Source: Clostridiales bacterium (GTDB lineage Bacteria > Bacillota > Clostridia > Oscillospirales > Oscillospiraceae). From it: a stretch of 56,332 nucleotides of DNA. The position numbers and the translations under genes were made by a program. Of the stretch, positions 33,859-42,260 are shown one piece after another. The DNA lies in NCBI GenBank assembly GCA_021203325.1, contig JAJQBL010000047.1:1-56332 (forward strand), written 5' to 3'. Position 1 is the stretch's first letter. Every line of letters starts with the position of its first letter. The notes under the pieces are model-generated. The model saw nothing but the letters and a program-made list of their open reading frames with translations, was not told where the DNA came from and ran no database searches.

Positions 33859-35649
33859 TCACTCCATCAGCACCGAGTCGATCAGGGTGACGGTGATTTC
33901 GCCATAGTACTGGTAGTCGTATTCGTACTCGTCCTCCGCCTCCGACTCGGCGGCGACGGAGGAATCCGTCCCGTCCTCCTCGTCCTCCTCGTCCTCCTCG
34001 TCCTCGTCCGCCGACAGGTTCAGGTCCCGGTAGACCGTCAGGGTGACGGTGTCGCCGATCTCCAGGTCGGCGATCACTTCCTTGAACTCCTGCACCGTGG
34101 ACACGGGGGTGCCGTTGGCGGCGGTGATCAGGTCATAGAGCTGAATCCCCTGGGCGGCGCAGTCGGAGGCGTCGTAGATATACTGCACCATCAGCCCCTC
34201 GGGAATCCCGGTGATGGCGGAGACGGCCTCGCTGACGCTGGAGCAGGAGATCCCCAGGGCGGCGCGATGCACCGTGCCGTCGTTGGCCAGCTGGCTGACG
34301 ATGTTCTCCACTGTGGCGGAGGGAACCGCCATGCCCATGCCCTCCACGGTGGCGGAGCTGCTGCTGGAGCTGGAGGTGACCATTTTCAGGTTCACCACCC
34401 CCACCACCTGGCCGTAGATGTTGAACAGGGCGCCGCCGGAGTTGCCACTGTTGACGGCGGCGGTGGTCTGAATCAGGGTCATGGCGTGGCCGTTGCTGGT
34501 GACGCTGCGGTTGACGCCGGAGATAATGCCGTTGGTCAGGGAGCCCCGGAAGTTGCTGCCCAGGGGGTCGCCGATGACCAGGGCCTCGTCCCCCACCTGT
34601 AACTCGTCCGAATCGCCGAACTCCGCCGGGGTCAGGCCGGTGGCCTCGATTTTCAGCACAGCCAGGTCGGTCTGCTCGTCGGAGCCCACCAGGGTGGCGG
34701 CGTAGGCCACGTCGTCATAGGTCAGCACGGTGCAGGTGGCCGAGTCCGCCACCACATGGTTGCAGGTGAGGATATAGCCGTCCTCCGTCAGGATGATGCC
34801 GGAGCCAGTGCCGCCGGTGGAACCCGCCGTGACCGTAATGCTGACCATGTAGGGGAGGCACTGGGCGTACAGCTCCTGATAGGTCAGGGCCGTTTTCCCC
34901 TCACTGGACACCAAGGTAATGGACAGGTCAGAGCTGTCCCCGGTGTAGGCGGGCAGCTCGTAGCTCTGTTCCTCCTCCTCACTGTCCTCATCTCCTTCGC
35001 TGTAGTAGTAGAAGAAGTCGTTGTCGCCGTCGTCATAATAGACGCCGGTGGAAATGCCGGAAAAGGTTTGCACCACTTTGACCACGGTTTCCGTGCCCAC
35101 GACGATCAGCGCCACCAGCAGCACCCAGAACAGGACGTGGTGCTTCTTTTTGGCGGGCTTCTCCTCGTCGTCGTCCTCCTCGTCGAACAGCGCGTCCTCC
35201 GGGATGGGAACCGCCGGAGGCCGGGGCGGTTCGGCCTCAGGGTTCGGGCCGGGCGGGGTCTGGTCTGCCGTGGGAAGCTCCTCGTGTTGGGCCTGAGCCT
35301 CGGCGTGGGATTCCTTCCGCCGGGCCTGAGCCTCGGCGTGGGCCTCCCTGCGTTTGGCCTGGGCCGCTTTGTGGGCCTCCTCCCGCTGGGCCTGGAAGGC
35401 GGCGTGAGCCTCCTTCCGCTGAGCCTGCTCCTCTGCATGGTCCTCATCCCGCCGGGCCCGGTCTGCCTCGTCCTCCGCCCTGCGCTTTGCCGCCGCTTTG
35501 CGCCGGGCGGCGCTGTCCCGCTCCTCCTGAGCCAGGGGGTCCACCTCCCGGTGGAAGAACTGCTCCCGCCAGGCCTGCCGGGGAGAAATTTCCCAGGGCG
35601 CATTGGTCTCCTGCCGGGAACGCCCCTCAAAGTCATCTGTGTAACGCAT
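33859..35649 (-). CDS. htrA: HtrA-type serine protease with long cytoplasmic coiled-coil N-terminus
   Basis: 596 residues. The cytoplasmic N-terminus of about 170 residues is highly charged. It contains about four tandem 11-residue repeats (…REEAHKAAQAK…, period 11, about residues 78-125) and a Pro-rich, then Asp/Glu-rich stretch. One transmembrane helix (about 172-187) leads to an extracellular protease domain with the triad His in CNHVVAD, Asp in EQTDLAVL and Ser in NSGNSGGALFN. A PDZ domain follows (about 490-560), interrupted near the end by a poly-Glu/Asp stretch. It degrades or refolds damaged exported proteins. ATG at 35649 after AAGGGAGA. It sits behind a two-component system on the same strand, as in CssRS-HtrA. 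Confidence 0.92.
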   Translation of the reverse strand: MRYTDDFEGRSRQETNAPWEISPRQAWREQFFHREVDPLAQEERDSAARRKAAAKRRAEDEADRARRDEDHAEEQAQRKEAHAAFQAQREEAHKAAQAKRREAHAEAQARRKESHAEAQAQHEELPTADQTPPGPNPEAEPPRPPAVPIPEDALFDEEDDDEEKPAKKKHHVLFWVLLVALIVVGTETVVKVVQTFSGISTGVYYDDGDNDFFYYYSEGDEDSEEEEQSYELPAYTGDSSDLSITLVSSEGKTALTYQELYAQCLPYMVSITVTAGSTGGTGSGIILTEDGYILTCNHVVADSATCTVLTYDDVAYAATLVGSDEQTDLAVLKIEATGLTPAEFGDSDELQVGDEALVIGDPLGSNFRGSLTNGIISGVNRSVTSNGHAMTLIQTTAAVNSGNSGGALFNIYGQVVGVVNLKMVTSSSSSSSATVEGMGMAVPSATVENIVSQLANDGTVHRAALGISCSSVSEAVSAITGIPEGLMVQYIYDASDCAAQGIQLYDLITAANGTPVSTVQEFKEVIADLEIGDTVTLTVYRDLNLSADEDEEDEEDEEDGTDSSVAAESEAEDEYEYDYQYYGEITVTLIDSVLME

Positions 35650-35714
35650 TGTGCTCTCTCCCTTTCGTGCCTGCCGGTCCATACGGCGCAGCTGCGCCGA
35701 TACGTTTTGTATAA

Positions 35715-35749
35715 AGAACGCTCAAAACAACAGAACGTTATTCAGAACG
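35715..35749 (-). promoter_or_regulatory. Triple CGTTCT repeat upstream of htrA
   Basis: CGTTCT occurs three times on the minus strand (AGAACG at 35715, 35732 and 35744 on the plus strand), with steps of 17 and 12 bases. It spans the end of the kinase gene and the region where an htrA promoter should be. Short direct repeats are typical OmpR-type binding sites, so the regulator encoded upstream is a candidate ligand. No clean -35/-10 is seen. Confidence 0.35.
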
Positions 35750-37183
35750 GGTCAGGGTAAAGACAAACTCCGTCACGCCGTCCTGACTGGTGACGGTGAT
35801 GCTCTCCTGGATGCCGCTCAAAATCGTCTTGACGATGTACAGCCCCAGGCCGACGCCCTCCTTGTCCAGGCTGCGGGAGCGGTCGCTCTTGTGGAACCGG
35901 TCAAAGATGAAGGGCAGTTCCTCGGCGGGGATGGTCTCCCCGATGTTGCGGACGGTGACATAGACCTTCTTCCCCTTGGGCACCACATAGAAGCCGATGG
36001 AGGTGCCCCGGTGGGCAAACTTGGCGGCGTTGTCCAGCAGGTTGTAGCAGACCTGGGTGATGGAGTCCTCATCCCCCCAGACCATGGTGGACGCCTCCGG
36101 CAGCTGAACGTCCATATCCAGCCCCCGCTGGGTGATCTTCCGCTCCAGACTGATGATCACCTTCGCCACCGTCTCGTTCAGGTCAAACTGGGTCTGGGAT
36201 TGGGGCGGGCCGGACTGGGTCTGGGCGGCCAGACGGCTGGCGTCCAGCATCCGCCGCACCAGACGGGAGAGCCGCCGGGTCTCATTGGAGATCAGCTGGA
36301 GGGATTCCCGCTCCTTCTCCGGCGGGATGGTGCCGTCCAGCAGGCCGTCGGCAAAGCCCTGGATGGTGGTCATGGGGGTTTTCAGCTCATGGGAGATGTC
36401 GGAGACGAACTCCTGCCGCTGCTGCTCCGAGGCGGCGATGGAATCCGCCATGCCGTTGAAGGCGGTGGCCAGGGCCCCCACCTCATCCTTGCGCCTGGTG
36501 TAGGCGGGGTCTACCCGCAGCTCATACTCCCCCATGGCGAACCGGTTCACCAGGTTGGTCATCTCCATTATGGGCTTTGAAGAGCGCCGGCAGGTGAACC
36601 AGGAAAAGAAGAAGGCGAAGCACAGCACCGCCAGGGCGGTGGCCAGGAAGGCGAACTCCATAGAGTTCCACAGTTCGGAGAAGGTGTCCATATTCGCGGC
36701 GATCAGGAGGACGCCCAGGAGGGTGTTCTCCGCGCCGTTCTGCTCCGACTGGTAGATGGGGATGGCCACCACTAGATGCTTCTTCTCATAGAGGCCCAGG
36801 GTGCTCATGCCGTCGTAGCCGCCCTCTGTCAGGGTTTCGGAGATGACCTCCTCCGAAACCGTGCCGGTGAGGACGTTGACCTCTTCCTCGCTGGTGTAGG
36901 AGAAGCGAATCACGCCGTCCAGATTGCAGAACAGCACGTCCTCCGCCCCGGCGGCGGCCACGGAGAGGGCGCTGGCGTCAAAAATGTCATCCTGATTCAG
37001 ATTGACGTCCATAATGCGGACCAGCTGGGTGGAGACGAAGCTGGCATGCTCCGCCATGGTGTCCTTCTTCTCCTGGACGATGCACTGATAGCTCAGCATC
37101 AGGAACACCGACCCCAGGATGGCGAAGGACAGGAGGATGATGGCCACCATGGCGGAAAAGAGCCGTCGAAAACTGGTATTCAT
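35738..37183 (-). CDS. Sensor histidine kinase
   Basis: 481 residues. Two transmembrane helices (about 10-32 and 177-198) flank an extracellular sensor of about 145 residues. A HAMP domain follows (about 200-255), then the dimerisation helix with FVSDISHELKTPMTTI (phospho-His) and the ATPase domain with QVCYNLLDNAAKFA (N box) and VGLGLYIVKTIL (G box). It pairs with the regulator gene 5 bases upstream. Given htrA downstream, its signal is probably envelope or secretion stress, which is inference. Confidence 0.95.
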   Translation of the reverse strand: MNTSFRRLFSAMVAIILLSFAILGSVFLMLSYQCIVQEKKDTMAEHASFVSTQLVRIMDVNLNQDDIFDASALSVAAAGAEDVLFCNLDGVIRFSYTSEEEVNVLTGTVSEEVISETLTEGGYDGMSTLGLYEKKHLVVAIPIYQSEQNGAENTLLGVLLIAANMDTFSELWNSMEFAFLATALAVLCFAFFFSWFTCRRSSKPIMEMTNLVNRFAMGEYELRVDPAYTRRKDEVGALATAFNGMADSIAASEQQRQEFVSDISHELKTPMTTIQGFADGLLDGTIPPEKERESLQLISNETRRLSRLVRRMLDASRLAAQTQSGPPQSQTQFDLNETVAKVIISLERKITQRGLDMDVQLPEASTMVWGDEDSITQVCYNLLDNAAKFAHRGTSIGFYVVPKGKKVYVTVRNIGETIPAEELPFIFDRFHKSDRSRSLDKEGVGLGLYIVKTILSGIQESITVTSQDGVTEFVFTLTRSE

Positions 37184-37188
37184 CGCGC

Positions 37189-37875
37189 TCAGCCTTCCAG
37201 CAGCTCGAACTTATAGCCTACGCCCCAGACGGTTTTCAGGCTCCACTTGTCGCTGACGCCCTCCAGCTTCTCTCTCAGCCGTTTCACATGGACGTCCACG
37301 GTGCGGCTGTCGCCGAAGTAGTCAAAGCCCCAGACCTCGTCCAGCAGCTGGTTGCGGGTAAACACCCGGTTGGGGGTGGAAGCCAGGTGATACAGCAGCT
37401 CCATCTCCTTGGGGGGCGTGTCCACCCGTTTGCCGTCCACCAACAGCTCGTAGGAGTCCATGTTGATGACCAGCTTGTCGAAGGTCAGCTTCTTCTCCTT
37501 CTGCTCCACGGTGCCGTAGCGCCGCAGCACCGCATGGATGCGGGCCAGCACCTCCTTCATCTCGAAGGGCTTGGTGATGTAGTCGTCCGCGCCGTTCTCC
37601 AGGCCGTTCACCTTATCGCTGGTCTCGCCCTTGGCGGTCAGCATAATGATGGGGACCTGGGAGGTCTCGCGGATTTTCCGGCAGACGGCCCAGCCGTCCA
37701 TGACGGGCAGCATAATGTCCAGCATAATCAGGTCCGGCGCAAAGCTGTGAAACAGCTCAATGGCCTTGCCGCCGTCCGGGGCGATGGACGTTTCAAAGCC
37801 TTCCTTCTCCAGATAGAGCTGAAGCAGCTCCGCAATGTTGGCTTCGTCCTCTACAATTAAAACTTTCAGTGCCAT
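37189..37875 (-). CDS. OmpR/PhoB-family response regulator
   Basis: 228 residues. The receiver domain has acidic residues in IVEDEAN, phospho-Asp in IMLDIMLPVMDG (about residue 53), MLTAKGE and the Lys in DDYITKPF. The C-terminal winged helix has the RTVDVHVKRLREKLE recognition helix. It probably controls htrA and its own operon. A TATAAT lies at 37971-37966 on the minus strand, but the -35 is weak. Confidence 0.95.
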   Translation of the reverse strand: MALKVLIVEDEANIAELLQLYLEKEGFETSIAPDGGKAIELFHSFAPDLIMLDIMLPVMDGWAVCRKIRETSQVPIIMLTAKGETSDKVNGLENGADDYITKPFEMKEVLARIHAVLRRYGTVEQKEKKLTFDKLVINMDSYELLVDGKRVDTPPKEMELLYHLASTPNRVFTRNQLLDEVWGFDYFGDSRTVDVHVKRLREKLEGVSDKWSLKTVWGVGYKFELLEG

Positions 37876-38007
37876 ATCAGTTCCTTACCTTCCTGCCAGA
37901 GGCGGTGTGCTCCGGCTGTGCCTCCCGCCCGACGGAGGGCAGACGCAGACCGGCGTATTATCTTTATTATACCGTATTTCGCGGCATTTGCGTGAATATT
38001 TTGTAAA

Positions 38008-38685
38008 TCACAGCGTTTGCAGCCCCTGCTCCAGCACCCGGCAGGCGGCCCGGGCGGTGCGGGGCGGCAGGCGCTGGGGGGTGACGCGCCAGACAGCCTC
38101 TGCCGCCGCCAGCAGGCTTCCGGCCAGCGGCAGGCTGCCCGCCTCCTGCTCCAGGCACTCCGCCAGGGAGAGGAGCAGCGCCTGCTCCCGGGCCGTGTAA
38201 CCCTCCGACGGCCTGTCGCCGCCAAAGGCGGCCAGCCGCCGGGCGGTGTACCGCAGCAGCCAGCCCGGATTTTCCCTGTCCTGCCGGGCGGCCAGGCCGG
38301 GGTCCGGGGCTTTACCCCTGCCCAGCAGCGTCAGAAGCCGCCAGTCCAGGGGGTGGATGGCGGCCGGATAATCGGGCGGCTGGGTCTGCCGCGCCCCCTG
38401 TGGGTGCGTTTTCCACAAAAGCGCCGCGTCCTCCGCGCTGCGGTACCACTCCGGGGACAGGGTGAAGTTGAGATACCCCCCCTGAGCCTCCACGCCGGAG
38501 AAGCAGCTGCCCTCCAGGGGGAGGCTGCGGGCCAGCCCGGCGGCCAGGGCCTCCGCCGGCAGTCCGGCGTCCCTGGCCAGAGCGAAGGCCGCCGGGCTGG
38601 CGATCCTCTGCCCCCGAAGCCTTGCCCCCGGCCTGCCGGTGAGCCGGTCGGCGGCGGCCCGGGCCCGGGTCAGCGGCCCTTCCAT
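38008..38685 (-). CDS. ArgS-derived protein: arginyl-tRNA synthetase end domains without the catalytic core
   Basis: 225 residues. The first part contains ASPAAFALARDAGLPAEALA and GVEAQGGYLNFTLSPEWY, like the additional N-terminal domain of arginyl-tRNA synthetase (its GFINFxLS strand). From about 135 the sequence PGWLLRYTARRLAAFG matches the start of the DALR anticodon-binding domain (in ArgS, …VxYAHAR…). The whole Rossmann catalytic domain with HIGH and KMSKS-like motifs is missing. Its neighbour on the same strand is the ywiB-like DUF1934 gene, which precedes argS in Bacillus and many Firmicutes, so this looks like a descendant of the argS locus. It cannot charge tRNA; it might bind tRNA-Arg or be decaying. 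ATG at 38685 after AAAGGAG. No in-frame stop interrupts it. Confidence 0.7.
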   Translation of the reverse strand: MEGPLTRARAAADRLTGRPGARLRGQRIASPAAFALARDAGLPAEALAAGLARSLPLEGSCFSGVEAQGGYLNFTLSPEWYRSAEDAALLWKTHPQGARQTQPPDYPAAIHPLDWRLLTLLGRGKAPDPGLAARQDRENPGWLLRYTARRLAAFGGDRPSEGYTAREQALLLSLAECLEQEAGSLPLAGSLLAAAEAVWRVTPQRLPPRTARAACRVLEQGLQTL

Positions 38686-38724
38686 AGGCGATGCGCTCCT
38701 TTCGTGGACGGAATCAGCTGTGTG

Positions 38725-39168
38725 CTACTGGGGGAGGGCGGCCTCCCGCACATTGACGTAGAGAGAGTTTTCCCCGGCCATGGCGTGGTCAATGTCGATG
38801 GAGAAGTCGATCTCCATATCCCCGCCGGAGTCCCCCATGCGGTTCAGCACATGGCGGGCGCAGACCCCCACCTGCATCTGACCGTAGGGGGTGGAGTACA
38901 GGGCGGTGTGCCGCCGTCCCTCCTCAAAGAGCATCTGGTTATTCACCGGCCCGGAGCGCATCAGCAGGATACGCTTGGGGGTGATTTTAAAGGTGGTGGT
39001 GGTGCCCTGGAGGCCGGTCAGCTCGGTCTCCTCATAGCTGAGGTCGTAGTGCCCGGCCTTCTCGCCGATGGCGAGGGTGCCCCGGGTGATGAGCTGAACG
39101 GCGTCCTCCTCCTGCCCCTCATAGGTTGGCTTGCCCTGAATGGTAATGGTTACATCTTTGACTGTCAT
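38725..39168 (-). CDS. DUF1934 (YwiB-like) beta-barrel protein
   Basis: 147 residues, cytoplasmic, predicted calycin-type barrel of the DUF1934 family. Features: DVTITIQGKPTYEG at the start, YDLSYEETELTGLQGTTTTF in the middle, and the conserved PYGQMQVGV and GGDMEIDFSIDID toward the end. Function unknown; the gene usually precedes argS. ATG at 39168 after AAAGGA. It is followed 39 bases later by the ArgS-like gene. Confidence 0.88.
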   Translation of the reverse strand: MTVKDVTITIQGKPTYEGQEEDAVQLITRGTLAIGEKAGHYDLSYEETELTGLQGTTTTFKITPKRILLMRSGPVNNQMLFEEGRRHTALYSTPYGQMQVGVCARHVLNRMGDSGGDMEIDFSIDIDHAMAGENSLYVNVREAALPQ

Positions 39169-39298
39169 CGCGTGTTGTCCTTTCCGGGGGCGAATTTTCC
39201 GGCACCCCCGTTGTGCCTTCATCATATAATAAACTGCCCCGGAAAACAAGGGCCATTTCAAATTTTCCTGCCAAAGAGGCGGAGCAGAACATTTCCAT

Positions 39299-39326
39299 TT
39301 GACAACAGCGGAAAAATGCATATACT
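39299..39326 (+). promoter_or_regulatory. Strong promoter of the small frameshifted gene
   Basis: A perfect TTGACA (39299-39304), a 16-base spacer, TATACT (39321-39326). Confidence 0.7.
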
Positions 39327-39422
39327 ATACTGTATGGTATGATCTGTTTCCCCGCTGGGGGAGCGGGGGCGTTTTCCAACCCTGGGGCGCCTCCCGTGTG
39401 CGTTTTTTGGATGGAGTACCTG

Positions 39423-39849
39423 ATGATGAAACTGGAACTGACAGAAAAACAATATCGCCGTCTGCTGGACATGGCCTATATCGGCAACTGGGTGCTGAAC
39501 TCCGCCCGTGGGGAGGACCGCTTCTCCGACTATGACGAGGTGGAGTCCCTCCTCTTCTCCAAGGCGCCGGGGCTGGGGATGCAGGACCTGGCGGAGTGGT
39601 GGAACGGAGAGGTGGTGCCCTCTCAGGCCTTCGTGGCCGGGGGTATCCACGAAGGCCATTGCGGACTATGAGGACGCCGTGTTCTTCGACATTCTGGCGG
39701 AGGAACTGGCCCGCCGGGATATGCAGGACGCCCCCATTGACGAGCATAACCTGGATGAGCTGAACCGCCGCATCGACGAATACATGACGGAGTTTGAGGC
39801 CCACGGCACCGACCATGTACAGGTGACGACAGATACGGATTCCTATTGA
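39423..39849 (+). pseudogene. Small conserved hypothetical protein, frameshifted
   Basis: The first frame gives MMKLELTEKQYRRLLDMAYI… to about 39640. The second gives …KAIADYEDAVFFDILAEEL… to the TAG-type end at 39849. Together they make about 141 residues of an acidic, helical cytoplasmic protein without a recognised domain. Removing one base, either in the G5 run at 39639-39643 or near 39651, joins the frames. It has a strong promoter and its own terminator, so it is probably an expressed gene with a sequencing error or a recent lesion. Function not recognised. Confidence 0.7.
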
Positions 39850-39859
39850 GGGAACCGTG

Positions 39860-39897
39860 AAAACCGCCGCAGCAGATTGTTCTGCTGCGGCGGTTTT
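39860..39897. terminator. Bidirectional terminator
   Basis: AAAACCGCCGCAGCAG pairs with CTGCTGCGGCGGTTTT. It serves the gene at 39.4 kb and the converging lipoprotein gene. Confidence 0.9.
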
Positions 39898-39923
39898 CGG
39901 TTATGTTTCATTTTTCATTCAGG

Positions 39924-40466
39924 TTATCCGGCCAGGCACAGGAGCAGCCCCACCAGGGCCAGCACGACGCCCCCTGCCCGCTCTGCGGTGAGGGCAACTT
40001 CCGACGGCTCCGCACCCTTGTACCGCCAGCCCCAGCCCAGGTACCAGAAGAATCTGGGGAAGGCGATGCACACAGCGCCCAGACCCATGACCAGGATACC
40101 CGCCACGCGATGGCTGGCGGCTTCGCCGTCAGGGTTGTCATTGGCGTCCTCAATGGCCCAGGACAGGCTGAGAACATCCAGATAGTCACCCTCCGGCGTG
40201 TCGGAGCCGGACGGGTCCATACCGACATACTCCACGGTGGCGGTCTCCCCGTTGGGATAGGTGACGGTCAGGGTATACCCGCCGGAGAGGACGGCATAGT
40301 CGTAGAGGTACACGTCCGCGCCGCAGGTGACCGTCTGGGCCTCTGTGTCAATGGTGACGGCCTGCCCATCTACCGTAGTTTCATAGGGAGCGGAGGGCTG
40401 GCTGCCTGCCCCGCAGCCGCAGAGCAGCATCAGGCAGAGCAGCAGTGGGAAAATGCGGGCTTTCAT
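39924..40466 (-). CDS. Lipoprotein with C-terminal membrane helices (DUF6199-like)
   Basis: 180 residues. Lipobox LLCGC near residue 18, then a beta-rich extracellular part of about 85 residues (TVDGQAVTIDTEAQTVTCG). Near the end are two hydrophobic helices around PRFFWYLGWGWRYKGAEPSE, the pattern of the DUF6199 tail. It is exported and held in the membrane; function unknown. An extended -10 promoter is just upstream. Confidence 0.75.
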   Translation of the reverse strand: MKARIFPLLLCLMLLCGCGAGSQPSAPYETTVDGQAVTIDTEAQTVTCGADVYLYDYAVLSGGYTLTVTYPNGETATVEYVGMDPSGSDTPEGDYLDVLSLSWAIEDANDNPDGEAASHRVAGILVMGLGAVCIAFPRFFWYLGWGWRYKGAEPSEVALTAERAGGVVLALVGLLLCLAG

Positions 40467-40498
40467 AGCAGAGTCCTCACTTTCTTTATCATAACCTT

Positions 40499-40507
40499 AT
40501 TATATCA
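40499..40507 (-). promoter_or_regulatory. Extended -10 promoter of the lipoprotein gene
   Basis: TGATATAAT on the minus strand (TG one base before TATAAT) about 33 bases before the start codon; no good -35. Confidence 0.5.
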
Positions 40508-40568
40508 CATGGAATATTTTTTGCCCAGTAATCAATATTAAATTTTAATAAAAGCGAATGACAAACCG

Positions 40569-40943
40569 TCAGCAGGCAGGATGCCGCCGGAACCCCAGAA
40601 AGCGGCTGCCCTGAAAGGTCAGCGTCCCCACATCCCCTTCGGAGAGGAGGCCGTACTGCTGCCCGGAGACGGACAGCTCCAGCCGGTCGTTGGAGTGGAA
40701 CTGGAAGGTGACATAGTAGCAGGTCTGGGTGGTGTGGTGCATGGCGCCGTCTCCGGTGTCGTGGATGTGGGTGGAGAAGTCCTGCCGTTTGGAGACCACG
40801 GCGGCCTCCACATCCAGCACCGGGGACCGGTTGTTCCGGTGCCACTCTTTTACGCCGCCCACCACATTCATCAGGATTATCACCAGGACAATGGCAAAGA
40901 CCGCGAAAAACAGAACAGAAAACGTCACATCAAACAGGGCCAT
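40569..40943 (-). CDS. DUF2500 membrane-anchored protein
   Basis: 124 residues. One N-terminal transmembrane helix (about 7-30) is followed by a beta-rich soluble domain with SPVLDVEAAVVSKRQDF and YYVTFQF…DRLELSVSGQQYGLLSEGD, which match the DUF2500 family. The conserved C-terminal FQGSRFLGF is present. Function unknown. Excellent ribosome site AAAGGAGGT. Confidence 0.88.
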   Translation of the reverse strand: MALFDVTFSVLFFAVFAIVLVIILMNVVGGVKEWHRNNRSPVLDVEAAVVSKRQDFSTHIHDTGDGAMHHTTQTCYYVTFQFHSNDRLELSVSGQQYGLLSEGDVGTLTFQGSRFLGFRRHPAC

Positions 40944-41004
40944 AGAGGATACCTCCTTTTATTGTCATGGCCCTATTATAGCAGATGCGGACGTTTCCTG
41001 TCCT

Positions 41005-41490
41005 TTAAGAAATATTAAAATTTGCGAAAAACAGATGAAATTTTCTCAGCGGGCAGCGTGCTGCCGCCAGCGCCTCCTGCCCCACCGCAGCAGCGCCGCC
41101 CCCCAGCAGGACGCCCAGGGTGTTCAGAATCAGGTCGGCCAGGTCGGAAACCCCTGTGCCAAAGAGATATTGTCCCGCTTCGATGGCGAAGCTCAGCCCG
41201 AACCCGGCCAGGGTGACCTGCCACAGCCTTAATCCCGGCCACCGCCAGGACAGGTAGGCCCCAAAGGGGAGAAAGACGCCGATGTTGCCGAAGAACAGGT
41301 AGCAGGCGGTGCCGTAGACCCCCGCCCGGAGCCAGTTGTAATACTCCAAAAATGGGGTGGGGGAGATGACCCCGTTTTGCCCCAGCCCGGCCAGGGAAAA
41401 GCCGGGGCGGAACACGGTAATGCGCAGCAGCCCGGCCAGATAGAGGAAAAACAGGAGGGCCAGCAGGCGTTTCGTTCGTTTCTCGTGCAT
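41005..41490 (-). CDS. VanZ family membrane protein (second copy)
   Basis: 161 residues with four predicted helices. VanZ hallmarks: VFRPGFSL…, a G-N-x-G-x-F-x-P loop as FGNIGVFLPFGAYL, and FAIEAGQYLFGTGVSDLADLILNTLGVLLGG. Function unknown apart from the family link to glycopeptide tolerance. ATG at 41490 with AGGAGG 12 bases upstream. Confidence 0.85.
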   Translation of the reverse strand: MHEKRTKRLLALLFFLYLAGLLRITVFRPGFSLAGLGQNGVISPTPFLEYYNWLRAGVYGTACYLFFGNIGVFLPFGAYLSWRWPGLRLWQVTLAGFGLSFAIEAGQYLFGTGVSDLADLILNTLGVLLGGGAAAVGQEALAAARCPLRKFHLFFANFNIS

Positions 41491-41584
41491 AAAAGGGTTG
41501 CCCTCCTGGCATAAATGGATTCCATCGACCATTATAGGCGCTGGCCGGGAAAATTGCAACCCTGTTGGATGAGGCCCCGCAGCG

Positions 41585-41615
41585 AAAAACCGGCAGCCCA
41601 TGGCGGGCTGCCGGT
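41585..41615 (-). terminator. Terminator after the lipoprotein gene at 41.6 kb
   Basis: On the minus strand ACCGGCAGCCC pairs with GGGCTGCCGGT, followed by TTTT. Confidence 0.8.
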
Positions 41616-41625
41616 TGAAGGTTCC

Positions 41626-42231
41626 TTATTCCGACGCAGGGGCGCTTTCCAGCAGGAAGCGGTCAAAGACCAGGGTGACCAGGGTCTGCCCTTCGCTGGT
41701 CAGCTCCGCCCGGAGCAGACCGTGGGTGGTCAGGTCAAACCAGCACAGGGCGGTGCAGGCGGGGTTCTCCGGGTTCTCAAACTCGGCGTACAGCTCCGCG
41801 CCCTCCGCCTCCAGGGAACATTCCAGCAGTAGCCCCGTGGTGCAGCAGGTCAGGAGGGCGGGCATGGCGTCCAGCGGGGAAAGGCCGTCCCCGTTCAGGT
41901 CGCCGGTGTCCAGCGCTGCCTGCTCCCAGTCCAGCACGGTGCCATTCTCGTCCCAGCTGACGGAGCAGCCGGCGATGTTGTCCGGCCCGGTGACGGTCAT
42001 CACCCCGCTGGTCAGGTCGCCGGAGAAGTCCGCCTCGTAGCTGTAAACCCGGCCGTTACAGTTGGCGGTGATGGCGGCGGAGGCGGTGTAGGCGGTCAGG
42101 CTGCTGTAGCTGGCCCGGACTGCGTCCGCCTGATCGGTGGCCGAAGCGCCCCCGCCGCCGCAGCCGGTGAGCAGGGCGCAGGCCAGGGTCAGGGCCAGCA
42201 GGTTCTTTGGTACACCTCTTGCAAGGTGCAT
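41626..42231 (-). CDS. Lipoprotein of unknown function
   Basis: 201 residues. Signal peptide with lipobox LLTGC (Cys near 24), then a compact beta-rich domain (YTASAAITANCNGRVYSYEA, FDLTTHGLLRAEL). The pattern resembles small LolA/outer-layer-like lipoproteins that measure or bind envelope components, but I do not recognise the family. It lies 29 bases downstream of nnrD on the same strand with AAGGAGG before the ATG, so it is probably cotranscribed. Confidence 0.75.
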   Translation of the reverse strand: MHLARGVPKNLLALTLACALLTGCGGGGASATDQADAVRASYSSLTAYTASAAITANCNGRVYSYEADFSGDLTSGVMTVTGPDNIAGCSVSWDENGTVLDWEQAALDTGDLNGDGLSPLDAMPALLTCCTTGLLLECSLEAEGAELYAEFENPENPACTALCWFDLTTHGLLRAELTSEGQTLVTLVFDRFLLESAPASE

Positions 42232-42260
42232 GAAGTTCCTCCTTCTGTTTTGGGTTAAAA

